Notes under the pieces: model-generated | Database searches by the model: none | Told to the model about the DNA's origin: nothing | The model's input: only the letters and a program-made list of their open reading frames with translations | In this document: positions 49,292-60,289 of the stretch, piece by piece | Position numbering within the stretch: the first letter of the stretch is position 1 | How the letters are laid out: every line of letters begins with the position of its first letter | Source: Oxytricha trifallax | Lineage: Eukaryota > Ciliophora > Spirotrichea > Sporadotrichida > Oxytrichidae | Reading direction: 5' to 3' | Assembly: GCA_000711775.1 (NCBI GenBank) | Contig: ARYC01002620.1 | Coordinates: 1-64,000, forward strand | Length of the DNA stretch: 64,000 bases | Made by a program: the position numbers and the translations under genes

Positions 49292-51516
49292 TCAGACCTT
49301 CATAGTGTTTGATCTAGAAATACCTTCTTAAAGCTTCCTCTCCATTTAATAGGGCTCACCCATAAGTTCCATAGTGGTACTATCAATTATTTGTCTCACA
49401 GCATTTTCAAGTCTGCTCTCAATTTCTGATTTATTTTCTTCTCTTTTTGTGCACTCGTCAATCATTCCCATCACATAAATGTGTGCAAACTATAAAATTT
49501 TATGTTTAAAATTAGTTCAATTCACTCGATTTATGGAAATTACTTACCTCTAAGTTTTTCTTAGATTTTAATCGTTATTCCTATCTCTTTGTGGGATCCA
49601 TAGAGGCATTAGTTTTCTTAGTGAATATATTTTGGATAGAAAGAATCTTATCAAACAACTAAAATTGCTACTTGGCAACTTTCTTGTCAAAGTCATTTAC
49701 CATCACTCCATTGAATTCTTGAATATGCTAGAAACGATAGACGACAAAGCTTTTCAATGTTTTACTCTGTAAGATTTCGTTGTCTACAATTACCAAGTTT
49801 TACAAAGAATGAAGGCACTATAAAAGAATTAGATTTGAATATATTGAATTACCTCAATTTTTGAAAGCAAGATAAATGAGTTGAGGTAGTTGTTTGAAAG
49901 AATTAATTTCTTGAGCTTAGTAAATTTCTTCAACTTCTCGAGGTTTGCATGATAGACTATCAAATCAAATCTGACATATTGCATGTGCATCTCTTCCACT
50001 TAATCATAAAATTCAGATCTCTAAAGGACTTCTAAAGCATTTCCGAAAATATAAAGTATTTTATTTGCTTCAATCTCAGCATGACCACTTTGAACCAAGC
50101 TCTCTATAAATTAGATTATTAATAAAGAAAATTCAATATTAATTTCACTTACTATCCCCAAGATTTTACTTTGGTTTGTAGCCATTTTTCTTTGCATCAA
50201 GTCTCTCAATTTCCTTTTCCCACTCTCTTTGAATAATTTTGATAACGTTAGATTCAATTTTAGGTTTAGTTAAAGATGATTAAAGATTATTATTCGAGGT
50301 TTTCTGTTAAGTAGTTGATTACTCTGAACCTCTAGTGGGACTACGCTTATCAGTATTTGAAATCATACTTTTGTCCCCAGTTTACTTGTTCAAGATAGGA
50401 GTAGCTGGGTCTTTCTTAACTTAAACCTCTTCAGTTAATTGAATAGTAAACTTTTACAAATTTAAGAATAGCAGCTAAGGGAACTTTTCTCTTATGTTTT
50501 ATTAGAACTTCATCTATTTCTCAATTGGATTGTTTTCAAGAGTTAAGTCTGTTAACGATGGTAATTCTTTAATACCCTCAATTGTTGTAATGTTATTGTT
50601 CGACAAATATAGCTTTTGTAAACTATTTAAGCTATTTAAGTCTTTAATTTAATTTATCTTATTCTTCCTCATGTTAAGCTCAACTAATGCCTTTAAACCG
50701 TTAAGATTATCAATTGTTTCAATTAAGTTGTTTGATAAATTAAGTACTCTTAAATTCACTAGCTTACTTAAGTTTTCAATTTTTGAGATTTTATTTTCAT
50801 GTAAATCGAGCACATCTAAGTTCTTGAATGAATCAAGATTTTTAATGGATTCAATTTGATTCTTGCTTAGTATTAGGACTCTTAAATGTTCCACTGTTGA
50901 GAAGTTGGAAATTTCCTTGAGTTTGTTCATAGAAAGATCAAGGAAAGTAAGATTAGGTAAGGAGACTAAATTTTCAATTTTAACGATCTCATTGTTTTGC
51001 AAATTTAAATACTTAATTTTCTCCTCTCCCTCTAAAGAGGAATGTGCTTCAAATTTCTCTGATCTAAATTCATTTTCTCAACATTTTGCTCTCTTTCAGA
51101 AGGTCTGCGATAAATAATGATGATATTTGGAATTTGTGGGAGCTCAACATAGAGAGATAAAGTTTCTGATTCAATTAAAAATGTTAACTGAAAACCATAT
51201 TAATTAATTGCATCTATTTTAACTTAATGTTAAGGATATTGCCATGTCTTAGCAAGTATCTATATCTCTCGTCTTTTTCTTCGTTAAGCAACCTCCTGAT
51301 CATATTGGGATCTGGCTTAATTAGTTTCACACATTTCTGAAGTGCCTATGATCCCTTAATTCCTTAGATCTACATCATTCCGTTGTGTGCTAAAGCATTA
51401 TTTCCAGCTACGCTTCCAATTGAGGTATTTCTCTGAGATCTGAAAGGAGAGAACTTTGTCGCTGTACTTGTCATTGCGAGATTTGTTGAGCCAGTACTTG
51501 CTGTATTTGCATTCAT
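49292..51516 (-). CDS. LRRC49-like: Leucine-rich-repeat protein, LRRC49-like
   Basis: ATG 51514-51516 (MNANTASTGSTNLAMTST), end at TGA 49292. N-terminal region, then about eight SDS22-type leucine-rich repeats (about 51050-50540): IVKIENLVSLPNLTFLDLS, LRVLILSKNQIESI, LDVLDLHENKISKI, LRVLNLSNNLIETI. C-terminal part: VIKIIQREWEKEIERLDAKK, then SGHAEIEANKILYIFGNALE and LKKFTKLKKLILSNNYL. This combination follows LRRC49, a subunit of the neuronal tubulin polyglutamylase complex, which fits ciliary microtubule modification. One IES (51184-51218) is seen; other interruptions near 50120, 49840 and 49500 are introns or IESs. A one-base frame break occurs at about 51034-51040. Confidence 0.85.
51184..51218. 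other. Mini IES, 35 bp, pointer TTAACT
   Basis: TTAACT at 51184-51189 and 51219-51224 (AGTTAA on the coding strand). Excision joins GNILNIK to LTFLIESETL in frame. The inner sequence lacks a clean GT-AG intron reading in phase. Confidence 0.8.
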
Positions 51517-51904
51517 TTCATTTGAATAAATTATTTATAAAATTTACAAATGGATCTATCACAATGAATATGAATACTACATTATTCAATTTATAACAAG
51601 CAATTTCATTAGTACCGATCTTGCCTCCATGTAAAATTGATCGCCCTCCAACTGGCAAAGCCTCTGAGCTTTCCTTCTTAGTCCTGTCTGCTTCTTGGCT
51701 GCAAAGCCAATTCACTAACAATTTTCTCCTTAACATAAGCAGAAGAGCCCTCAATTGCACAATTTCTCATCAGCTTTAACCCCTGTTATTAGAGGTGGAG
51801 TCACAAAATTTCTTAAACATTTTATTGTTGATGATTAACGAGTTATACTCAAAATTAAATATTTATCAATTCACTGTTTAATACTAAAATCAAACCATCA
51901 ATTT

Positions 51905-52085
51905 TAGTCGTGACGTAGACATATCTGAAGTGAGTTGACGAGGCAAGTCGTGAACTAGAAAACTCTGAAAAACCACCTCGCCCCCTATTCCACATCTCCC
52001 TGTAATCAAGATGCATGCGAGATAAGAGCCTAGCGAACTAGGAGTATCCCCGCAGAGCTCGCAGAGATCTGCTACCTGTAAACAC
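51905..52085 (-). ncRNA. GC-rich island, candidate structured RNA
   Basis: About 180 bp of much higher G+C than the surroundings, lying upstream of the LRR gene. The minus strand starts near GGTAGCAGATCTCTGCG and contains CCTAGTTCGCTAGG, a perfect five-pair hairpin with a UUCG loop, plus further short dyads. A 65-codon frame crosses it but shows no protein family. AT-rich genomes often betray RNA genes this way. The class was not identified, and tRNA, U-snRNA and 5S signatures were not found. The flanks 51517-51904 and 52086-52860 are AT-rich without recognisable features. Confidence 0.4.
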
Positions 52086-52859
52086 ATTTTATTGTTAAAA
52101 TTCTATTAAAATAATTCTAACTATCATCTATCACAAATCAACTACTACTATTTCTATTAATCACTCTTTTAAATTAATAAGTTACCAACAGCTAGTTATT
52201 ATCAATATCTGATTTCCCAAATCTGCTTAAAAGAAATATTATCTTTCTAATATACATATTTTTATGTATCATGAGTAAAATCAAATCCTTGTAAAGATGA
52301 CATGGAATAATTAATTAAATTATATAATAAAGTCAATATGAGAGAGAATATTAAGGATTTTATTTTTAATTGTAGAAGAAGGTCTCTTAGACTTCCTACA
52401 CTGATATTGCAGTATTTAAATATAAACATAAATATAATTTATGTTTAAATGTATTTGATATTCAGTCTAAACAATATTTTATTTATCTATACATTTTGAT
52501 ATCTATCTTTTCTCTTAATAAACTTATTTATTTTCCAATTATTAATATAACAAAAACAAAACAAAGTTTAGTTGTTTCCTTATAATTTCTTTATTAATAT
52601 TAGTAGCTTTTTTTTATCTTATGTTAATATTGAATGTTATTAATTTGAATAGAATAGCTAAGACTATCTAGTCTTAGTAAAGCAGTCTCTTTAAGACTTA
52701 TAAGTGGTTATTAAATTAAGTATTTAGATTTATAGTGGTATAGCATTTTATTTATTAAGTAAGATCTTTAACTTATTCATAATAATAATTAAACTAAGAA
52801 TATTCTCTTGAATTGAAGTTTTATCAAAATTTCCAGTGAATATTACATAAAATTATATG

Positions 52860-55135
52860 TAAGTGATTTATTCAGGTGAAATCCAATCATAATCTAACTC
52901 ATTAAATGGCAACATCTTCTTCGAAAAATGGATGTTAAAGCGCTTCTTAAGCTGTTAATCGTTTGGTGGGGTTAAATTCCAAACATTATTAAATTAAATC
53001 TTGCAAATGCTTTCCCCTATTCCTCCAGTCTAAGCGTCTAAAAGGTATTGGACCACTACCTACAATGAAAGAATAAATTTAGCAAATGTCACTTTTTATA
53101 AGATATTGGGAAACTAAGTTTTATATATAATAGGGCAGTTTTTATAAATTTTAGTTTTGATAATTTAATTAGATTGAAGGTTAAATATGAATACTAACCA
53201 TATCTGTAATTTTAGTATTAAGTTGGTTTGTAGGCTGCGGCCAGTTCATATAAAACAAAATAATTTATCAAAAAAGAAAAATTTAGAATTCAATGCTAAA
53301 ATTATGATCAATATCATTCAAATTTACTTTTTGCTCAAGCTTAATTTATATTTTGGCATTCGGATAACAAAAATCTAAGTCAATATGGGCAATTAAGTAA
53401 CTTATATTCTATATTTTAAATTACCCTTTACTTTTATTTATATAAACTATATTTTAAAGGGCTTTAGCACAACTCCCAAAGCCCATATATCAATTTCTGG
53501 TCCAATATAATTACCCTATAAAAATGTTCTTAAAATAAGGAAAATGATTTATCCCAATTATAAAACGATCATTTCTATTTCAAATTAACTTACAGGAGAA
53601 ATTTCTGGTGCTATATAACCCATAGTTCCACATTTTACTTCAACCAAAGATTTGCCTGTAGATTAATCAAGGATATGAGCAAGTCCAAAATCACATATTT
53701 TAATGCTATTGTACTCATCTTCTCTTTGCGAAGATTCCATCAATAAATTCTCCAATTAGTAATGTATTAATTATAATTATTGGGTGTTAAATTCTCTAAA
53801 AATCACAAATACTATATACTTTATAAATTTTTCCAATTTGATATCATGATGAATCACTCCTTGATTGTGAATATAACTTAAACCCTCTAGGGTGTCTTAA
53901 GCGTAAGATTACAATTTCTGAGTATTATTGATAGGAGTATGGCACTTTAAAACTCAAAAATTTAATTAAAAAGATTTTATTTAATAATGATGGATGGTAA
54001 ATTATAAAAGTAATCTTATCATGTAATTCCCTCTTTCACTTAAACCTATAAAATATTGATTTCATATTTTCTCTATGTAAACTAAAAATTCCATACTTTA
54101 TGACGAATAAACTTAATTTATAAGATAATTTTACTTCTAATATTTTTTGGGGGAGGTAGTCGGCTTTATCGCAATATTCCATATAGAGAATATAGTCTTG
54201 CTTCGTCTCCGTATAGTCAAATAATTTAACAATGTTTTCATGATGAAGTTGAGAGTGTAGAGCGCACTCCCTTATTGCAAAGTCATGTCCCTTCTAATCA
54301 CATAATTTATCTTTTACGATTACTTTCTTAATCACATCCTAAAAATTATGAAATTAGTTTGGTTAGATATGAATGTGAATTTATATGATTGAGTCTATTC
54401 TAAATTATATCTGTTTTATGTAATCAAATGATTTAAATAAACACTTTTATGGAATAAAAATAAATAAAATATTATATTTCTAAATTTAAATTTTAATAAT
54501 GCAGACGTCATCAGTTAAAGTTATAATTTGAAAAATGAGAAAAATTGCTTAAAACAACTTTAGGATAACATTTCCATTTTTTATTTTAGCTAATATGGAT
54601 ATAAATTGTATCGATTGGATTTGCCAAAACTTTTTCATTTAATTTATTCTATTTTATTAAAGAAGAATATAGTAGCCTAAAATTATTAAATTAGCATACC
54701 TTGAATGAATTATTTTATTAAAATAAAATCAAATTGAGGCAAAATTTTTATAAAAAGCAAAACATAAAAACACCACTTTTTATTATAATATTTTTTTCTC
54801 AATTATTCATAACTTCAATTTATTGACTTAATAAATTATAGGCTTTTTAATTTTTTTAACCATTTTATTTTAATTTATAGAATGTTTTTATTTATTCTTT
54901 ATATCCCACTATGAATATTTTATTAAACTTACTCTATCATTTTGGATGTCCTTAGTAAGCAAAATCTTTGTAGAGCTTATGAGTTCATTATAGATAAGTT
55001 TATGTTCTACATATCTGTCCATAATCCCAATCTCTCTGGGGTTGAATTGAACTTACGATATTGGAAATAATCTCTATTTACATATTGAATCTTTCTAAAT
55101 GAGATTTGATGAGATGTCTCCGGGGTATCCCCCAT
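52860..55135 (-). CDS. Serine/threonine protein kinase
   Basis: Order on the minus strand: N-terminal blocks from about 55135 (ISSTKILLTKDIQND); DVIKKVIVKDKL (candidate VAIK Lys); FAIRECALHSQLHHENIVKL (alpha C); YIEYM-like hinge with MEYCDKADYL; the HRD loop region about 53940-53830 is poorly resolved; IKICDFGLAHIL (DFG); GTMGYIAPEIS (APE) at about 53610; EIDIWALGVVL, then YELAAAYKPT at about 53215; and C-terminal DYDWISPE near 52880. A GT-AG intron (GTAAGT...ATAG) lies at about 53520-53593 and an IES at 53259-53472. Resembles ciliate CAMK/ULK-like kinases. N-terminus and stop are not certain. Confidence 0.78.
53259..53472. other. IES in the kinase gene, pointer ACAA (TTGT)
   Basis: ACAA at 53255-53258 and 53469-53472. 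On the coding strand, excision joins WALGVV to LYELAAAYKPT in frame across kinase subdomain IX. Confidence 0.78.
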
Positions 55136-55929
55136 ATTCCTTCTAATCAACTTATATCTGATACTTTTAGTCAATTTTTAAATAAAATATAGATCTTAAG
55201 ATAAGAAATAAACATTACATTAAATCTCCAAAAAATCTCTTAAAAATACTTAAAAATGGTGTAATAAAGCGGATCTGTAATCCGAATATTTATTTTGTAA
55301 AATTTTTGATTAAAATTTTGCAATAAATAGCTTTAACGTAAATTTAATTTCATATATAAGAATTATATTTATAAACTACAAGCCTAATCAGCATATTAAT
55401 TCAAATAAAGGAATGCAAATACAATGAATTAATTTGGAGATAATTTTAATCAATCAAAGAAGATTAAAGCATGATTTTATAACAAATAAGAAAGATAATA
55501 TGTCTATAAATGAAATATCAGCATAAAATTTTTGATTTAAGAACTTAAATCAATGACTAAGAAATTAACGGAACAAGATTTTAAACCAATCTATAATTCT
55601 AAGATTCGATTAAAAATATTATTCTGTATTTTTTACACCTTTTATAGAGGATCTAAATTTTGATAAAAATTATAGCAATATTCTTTGATATTTTAAGTAT
55701 AGATTAAAACTTAATATAATGCTACTTATTTCAAAATTAATTAGTAAATAATTGAGAGTTATTGCTGGCTAGATAGATATAGATCAGAATTTTTTTTATA
55801 ATTCAAAAGGACTATCAGTTTTATATTAATGATTAAATATTAGATCTTCAATTTGAATGAAATGCAAGAGAAGTTTAATATAATGCTTCTTTATGTATAT
55901 AATTAAAGATAATTTATTAGTCAACGAGT
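55136..55929. other. AT-rich intergenic region between divergent genes
   Basis: No coding or RNA feature recognised. Confidence 0.6.
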
Positions 55930-56175
55930 ATGCTTGACCCATTTGTTTTTGAATCTGCAAGTGTGAAAGTGTTCATACTATTGATATTCTAAGAGTTATT
56001 GTTCTCTTATATGTATATTTGATGTTCTGGCTAGGCGGCTGACCCAGAATTTCTAGTAGGTAACTATTCAAGTGGGTTATTCAAAGAATGCATTTTATTT
56101 TATCGAAAATTTCTTTAAAAGCAATTTATTAGTAATAATTGTTCACTGTCTCTCAAGAGCTGTGTGAGAAATGTA
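55930..56175 (+). CDS. Short membrane-protein-like gene fragment
   Basis: From ATG 55930: MLDPFVFESASVKVFILLIF, with a hydrophobic stretch suggesting one membrane segment. A TGA at about 56021 is followed in the same frame by DPEFLVGNYSSGLFKECILF and, after a gap, CSLSLKSCVRN near 56142. The G-L-F-x-x-C pattern after a first membrane segment is reminiscent of four-transmembrane claudin/PMP22-like proteins, but this is weak. It may be a gene with IESs or a remnant. Confidence 0.35.
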
Positions 56176-56432
56176 AGTTAATAATTATAAATTTAATTTA
56201 TTGAATTCATCAATATTACTTATTCATCACAAATTTCCTAAACACATCTATCATCATTAAAAGGTATATCCACAAATCTCATCTATGATAGATAGAATTA
56301 ATTGAGATTCTTGAATATAATTTAATTTAATCTAGCAATTCTAGCAAGCGATTAATTTATCGCAATCACAAGTAATCTTAATTCGTCATTAAATCAAGAT
56401 TAATTTGTATTAATAGCTTATTAATTATTAAA

Positions 56433-59400
56433 ATGAAACCATAAATTACTTCAATCAAAGTTGATACTAATCAGAAGCAACTTGAAGACCTGAAGATGAA
56501 TTAAAATACGAGGTCTTCAAATGGTTCTGTAGACAGATCTTCCAAAACAACGCCAGAAAAGCATTTAAAAACACAAAATTAAATATTTAGTTTTTTTTTA
56601 CGTTGATTGACATATATTAGGCAAATATTTATTTGAGATTATTTTCTTTAATTAAAAATGCTTATGGCTAGATTGAAGTGATTTTTCAAAAATATTTCGA
56701 TAAACGTTATTTGTGATATTTATTGCAATTATAATATCCAAATTTAATTTGGTTCATGCTTTTATGCTTATTTATTCACCATTAGTAAAGAACATACTTG
56801 GATAGAAGACAGTTTTAGTGCCTGAAATCAGCAAAGTCAGAAAAAAGAAGAAAATCACTAATTATAGTTTTTATCTACCACATAATTTGATCAAAATTTC
56901 CCCCATTTTATGTTCTTAATAAAATCTTAGGTCTTAAAGACATCAGAAAAACTCGTTATGGCTATAATGAATTCGTGGCAAGACCATCACTTCTAGATTA
57001 AATCTATCAGGATAGTTCAATCTCTCAATCCCCATTCAAGGGTGTCATGAGATGTTCCCTCTTTATCGCATTTATCTATGTAGTCAATGCAATAGCAGTA
57101 AGTTATATTATAATTTTTTGAGTTCATAAATTTGATGTGTGCTTATTCTCTTATTTTTTAATATCGTGTACTCTTTTTCTTACACATCTTTGATTATAGT
57201 ACAGATTACAGATTAAGGCTGAGTTTATTTTAGATAAATGGTTCAACATGATAGTGGATAATATCTCAATCGGTATCGCATTTTGGATATTGGTATATCT
57301 TTGGACAAATATGTAAAATACCTACCTTATTATTGTTAAAATACATTTGAAATGGAAATTTTAGAGGAATGCAATAAAAGATTTGAAATTAATAATTATA
57401 ACTGGCACTAATTTGTGAATCTTGTAATTGTAATTTGATTCAGTACACTTTTAATATTAAATCAAATTTAAATTATTAATTATGACCAAATCGTATAAAT
57501 TGTACAATGTACAGTCCTTAGAAATATGTTTTTAAAATATTAAGGCGTACCTAATTTCTGTACAAATTGTACAATGTACAGTTTTGAGATATTAGTTTTT
57601 TTTAAAAGCATAATGTACAGAATGAAGTTTTATAGATTAGTAAATATGTAATTGTTAATTAAAAATTAAAATATGAATGTTTAAATGAGTGGAGGATATT
57701 TCGTTAAAACACATCTTCTTCTCAGATTCTCAATAATAAGATTACTCAATAAATGGAAAAAATGAATTAGCAATTAGGTGAGAGGGCCAATGAACGCCAT
57801 TACTTTGTGCTTGAGATCGATTCAGACTAGGCAAAGGATACCCATACACGAGTAGTAGAAGAGATGTCCAAAGCTACAACAAGATTCAGCCATGCTCTGA
57901 TCATTTAATCAACTGCCGAGAAGAAGATAAGACAATATCTCACAATTCACTTGAAGCAGGATGGTCTGGGCCTTACCAAGAACTACTTTAGCAAGTAGGA
58001 ATACCTCGGACATTAGAAACTAACCAGCCTCCAGTTATCCTTCTCAGTTGTTGGCAAAGTATAAATCAGAAAGCTATTTGCTAATTACGATCAACTTACT
58101 CTTTAGTGTGGAGACGCTGAGCATTTTCGGGCATTTATTGATTTCTCAAAATTACAGGCACGAAATCAGGAGACCAGATAATCAGCTGCAAGAACATCTT
58201 CAAAGTCATAAGGCAGGATCTCTAGTACATTTAAGGAGCTATACAGGACTCAGCAAATAAACTCAGTTGCAGGAATGTACGAAAAGTATTAAGACGATTC
58301 TGAAATGTGCGAAAAGATTGTTAGAAACCATAAGACCCTCGCCACTTATCAAACCTTTGAACAGTAGATAATTTCAAAGCCAACTCCAAAATAAACAAAG
58401 TTCCAATCACTAGTTACCTTTCTCCAACGTGCAGATACGCAATCACCGCATTTACAAAGACTAGATCAAAACCTCCTGAAAGAAATGATGTACTACGACA
58501 TCGTGGACAAGCTCTACCGAGTAATCTTCCGAAAATGCCAAGATAAAATAAATGTGGTGTGGCTCTATGGACATCCAAACACTGGGAAGACAACGATTGC
58601 GAAGTACCTTAGAAAGATCTTTATCACCGAGGACTTTAGGATACTTAATCGCAACTTTTGCGTGGACCCTAGCAAATAAACATCAGAACCGTAGATCGTG
58701 ATCATGGACGAAATCAAGAGGGACCTATTTCACGACACAGAGAAGATAGACGACTTGAAGTGATTTTTCGAAGGTGAGGGGTATCCAGTAAATCTCAAGT
58801 ACAAGAGCCCCATTGTGAGATTTGAGAAGTGCCAGGTGATAGCAATATCTAACCAGCTCCCATTTGACAGAATGAATGAGCTTGACCAAAAGTCATTCGA
58901 GACAAGGATAATGAAGGCCGAGTTCACAGGCTCAATGCAGAGACAGGATGAGAAGTTCCCTTTCAATGAGGTCGAGCTGGCCATCTACTTTCAATAACGA
59001 CTGATCGAGGACGGGGACGAAGACTTACTGGTGGACGAGCCAACCGTTGCAGAAAACACTTATGTGGAGGAAGAAAATGCCAAGCCAAAGAGATTATGAT
59101 GATTGAATAAGTACCACCATTTTACACGCGTATGTAATTATTAATAATCGTAAATAATAATAACTTATCTCAATCTATAAAACTTCATTCTGTACATTAT
59201 GCTTTTAAAAAAAACTAATATCTCAAAACTGTACATTGTACAATTTGTACAGAAATTAGGTACGCCTTAATATTTTAAAAACATATTTCTAAGGACTGTA
59301 CATTGTACAATTTATACGATTTGGTCATAATTAATAATTTAAATTTGATTTAATATTAAAAGTGTACTGAATCAAATTACAATTACAAGATTCACAAATT

Positions 59401-60190
59401 AGTGCCAGTTATAATTATTAATTTCAAATCTTTTATTGCATTCCTCTAAAATTTCCATTTCAAATGTATTTTAACAATAATGAATTTCTTCTTCTATAGC
59501 TAAATATGTATGTAATTTATTTTTTAACTTTTCCAATACTTTTAAAATTTATCAACTAATTTAATATGTTAACAAAATAAATATTGAAATATATAGCGCA
59601 TTTGTCATGCATAAGTTGATATTGAAAGGGCTGCCCTTTAAATTAGCATAAACTATTGAATTCATATTTGAGTAAATTTTATTTTGCTACTTCCCCTACC
59701 GCATCTTTTACATGAAAGTTTTAATGAGTACCAAGGCATTTATGTACTTCCAAATCATCATACACTATTTCAAGGTAATTTTCTACACATTTTTGAATAA
59801 ATTTTGAGTATGTGTGAGTCTTATTTATATGTATAGATGAACTCATATTTCAAGATGAACAGAGATTACAGGGAAAATTATCTTAAAGAATTATAGGAAG
59901 CTAAGGAAATAGAAAAAGAGGGAATAAAGAAGAAATTTGAATTTTCATCTTAATACCCAAACAATTTTAAATTTATAATCTCAGTTTATAATTATTTATA
60001 AGTAGGGTCTTTCTTAAAAATATAAGGTGAAATCTGCAAATATTATACAATGTAAACTTGAAAGACTTTAATGCCTATATGTTGCATCCAACACTTGTAT
60101 ATCAAGATCACTACCCAGTAAATGAAAAGAGATCCCTTAAAACTATCGGAATAAGAGCCATCATCCTTATCTTCAGCTTTGTAAAACAAT
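56433..60190 (+). CDS. Sterol O-acyltransferase/DGAT1-like (MBOAT), 5' part only
   Basis: ATG 56433 (MKPQITSIKVDTNQKQLED). Blocks: cytosolic lead with VPEISKVRKKKKITNYSF; ARPSLLDQIYQDSSISQ, matching the conserved N-terminal SLLDELxxVDHIR region of ACAT; first membrane segments FIAFIYVVNAIA; after a GT-AG intron (57098-57199) ILDKWFNMIVDN and FWILVYLWTNM; then MNSYFKMNRDYRENYLKE after intron 59775-59836; and NLKDFNAYMLHPTLVYQ, matching the ACAT FxxPTLCYE motif (lipid acyl-transfer active-site region). These ER enzymes esterify sterols or diacylglycerol. The C-terminal half with the catalytic His is absent; dynein sequence follows directly. A 2.2-kb IES interrupts at 57316-59510. Confidence 0.78.
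57098..57199 (+). other. GT-AG intron in acyltransferase gene
   Basis: GTAAGTTATATT at the 5' end and TTATAG at the 3' end. Splicing joins VVNAIA to YRLQIKAEFIL in frame. Confidence 0.82.
57329..57638 (+). repeat. Left terminal inverted repeat with iteron-like units
   Basis: Contains AAATTGTACAATGTACAG at 57497-57514 and 57564-57581 and a partial unit AATGTACAG at 57612-57620. TGTACA is itself a palindrome. Repeated short units near a terminus are the kind of site bound by Rep-type initiators. Binding is inferred, not shown. Confidence 0.9.
57753..59099 (+). CDS. Rep-like protein with superfamily 3 helicase domain
   Basis: Frame from the first in-frame ATG (57753) to TGA 59097-59099, 448 codons in ciliate code, with one internal TGA at 58761-58763. 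The C-terminal half is an SF3 helicase: Walker A GHPNTGKTT, Walker B IVIMDEI, B'-like region around NLKYKSPIVRF, and motif C VIAISNQ. Such domains occur in Rep proteins of CRESS-DNA viruses, parvoviruses and related plasmids. A HUH endonuclease motif in the N-terminal half is not obvious; YLTIHLKQD is a poor candidate. Base composition and codon use are markedly more GC-rich than other genes here, suggesting transfer. The TGA falls in the helicase core, so this copy is probably inactive unless recoded. Confidence 0.82.
59172..59481 (-). repeat. Right terminal inverted repeat with iteron-like units
   Basis: Complement of 57329-57638, carrying the mirrored CTGTACATTGTACAATTT units. Confidence 0.9.
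59775..59836 (+). other. GT-AG intron in acyltransferase gene
   Basis: GTAATTTTCTAC at the start and TGTATAG at the end. Splicing joins IIIHYFK to MNSYFKMNRDY in frame. Confidence 0.78.
59966..60051. other. IES, 86 bp, pointer ACAAT
   Basis: ACAAT at 59961-59965 and 60047-60051. Excision joins SSQYPNN to VNLKDFNAYM in frame. Confidence 0.88.
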
Positions 60191-60289
60191 AATATACTAT
60201 CTCGAGAGATATTTGAATTATTACTTGTTTTTTTTAGTAATATATCTAAATTATAATGCCCTATGTCAAGAATTTTATGAAATTTAATG

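Larger units (their letters stand above)
57329..59481. mobile_element. Rep-encoding element with 310-bp terminal inverted repeats
   Basis: TIRs 57329-57638 and 59172-59481 are complementary over their full 310 bp with no mismatch that I noticed, even in the A8/T8 run. Between them is one gene whose product has an SF3 helicase domain. The TIRs hold repeated AATTGTACAATGTACAG units. Total length 2153 bp. No clear target duplication. TIR identity suggests recent insertion or gene conversion. Confidence 0.9.
57316..59510. other. Large IES, about 2.2 kb, pointer AAATATGTA, containing a Rep element
   Basis: AAATATGTA at 57307-57315 and 59502-59510. Excision joins VYLWTNM to YVIYFLTFPIL in frame within a membrane segment of the acyltransferase. 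Almost the whole IES is the 57329-59481 element, so an ordinary IES may have been colonised, or the element may itself have become the IES. Confidence 0.8.

Noticed and set aside
50671..51117. Plus-strand frames opposite the leucine-rich repeats
   Set aside because: Shadows of the LRR gene on the minus strand, whose repeats are unmistakable.
51890..52087. 65-codon minus-strand frame with several Cys
   Set aside because: It coincides with the GC-rich island. There is no family pattern and structured-RNA features are more convincing.
53187..53378. Plus-strand frame within the kinase gene
   Set aside because: Lies over an IES and the antisense of kinase coding DNA; no protein features.
57750..58260. 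HUH endonuclease domain in the N-terminal half of the Rep-like protein
   Set aside because: I looked for HxH and a downstream Tyr motif; only weak strings (YLTIHLKQD, NYFSKQEY) occur. Not supported without a profile search, so only the SF3 helicase is claimed.
58761..58763. TGA as a regular sense codon in this organism
   Set aside because: GST, gene E, the TRAF-type gene and others end at TGA and use TGG for Trp. In-frame TGA occurs mainly in genes that also look decayed or mobile.
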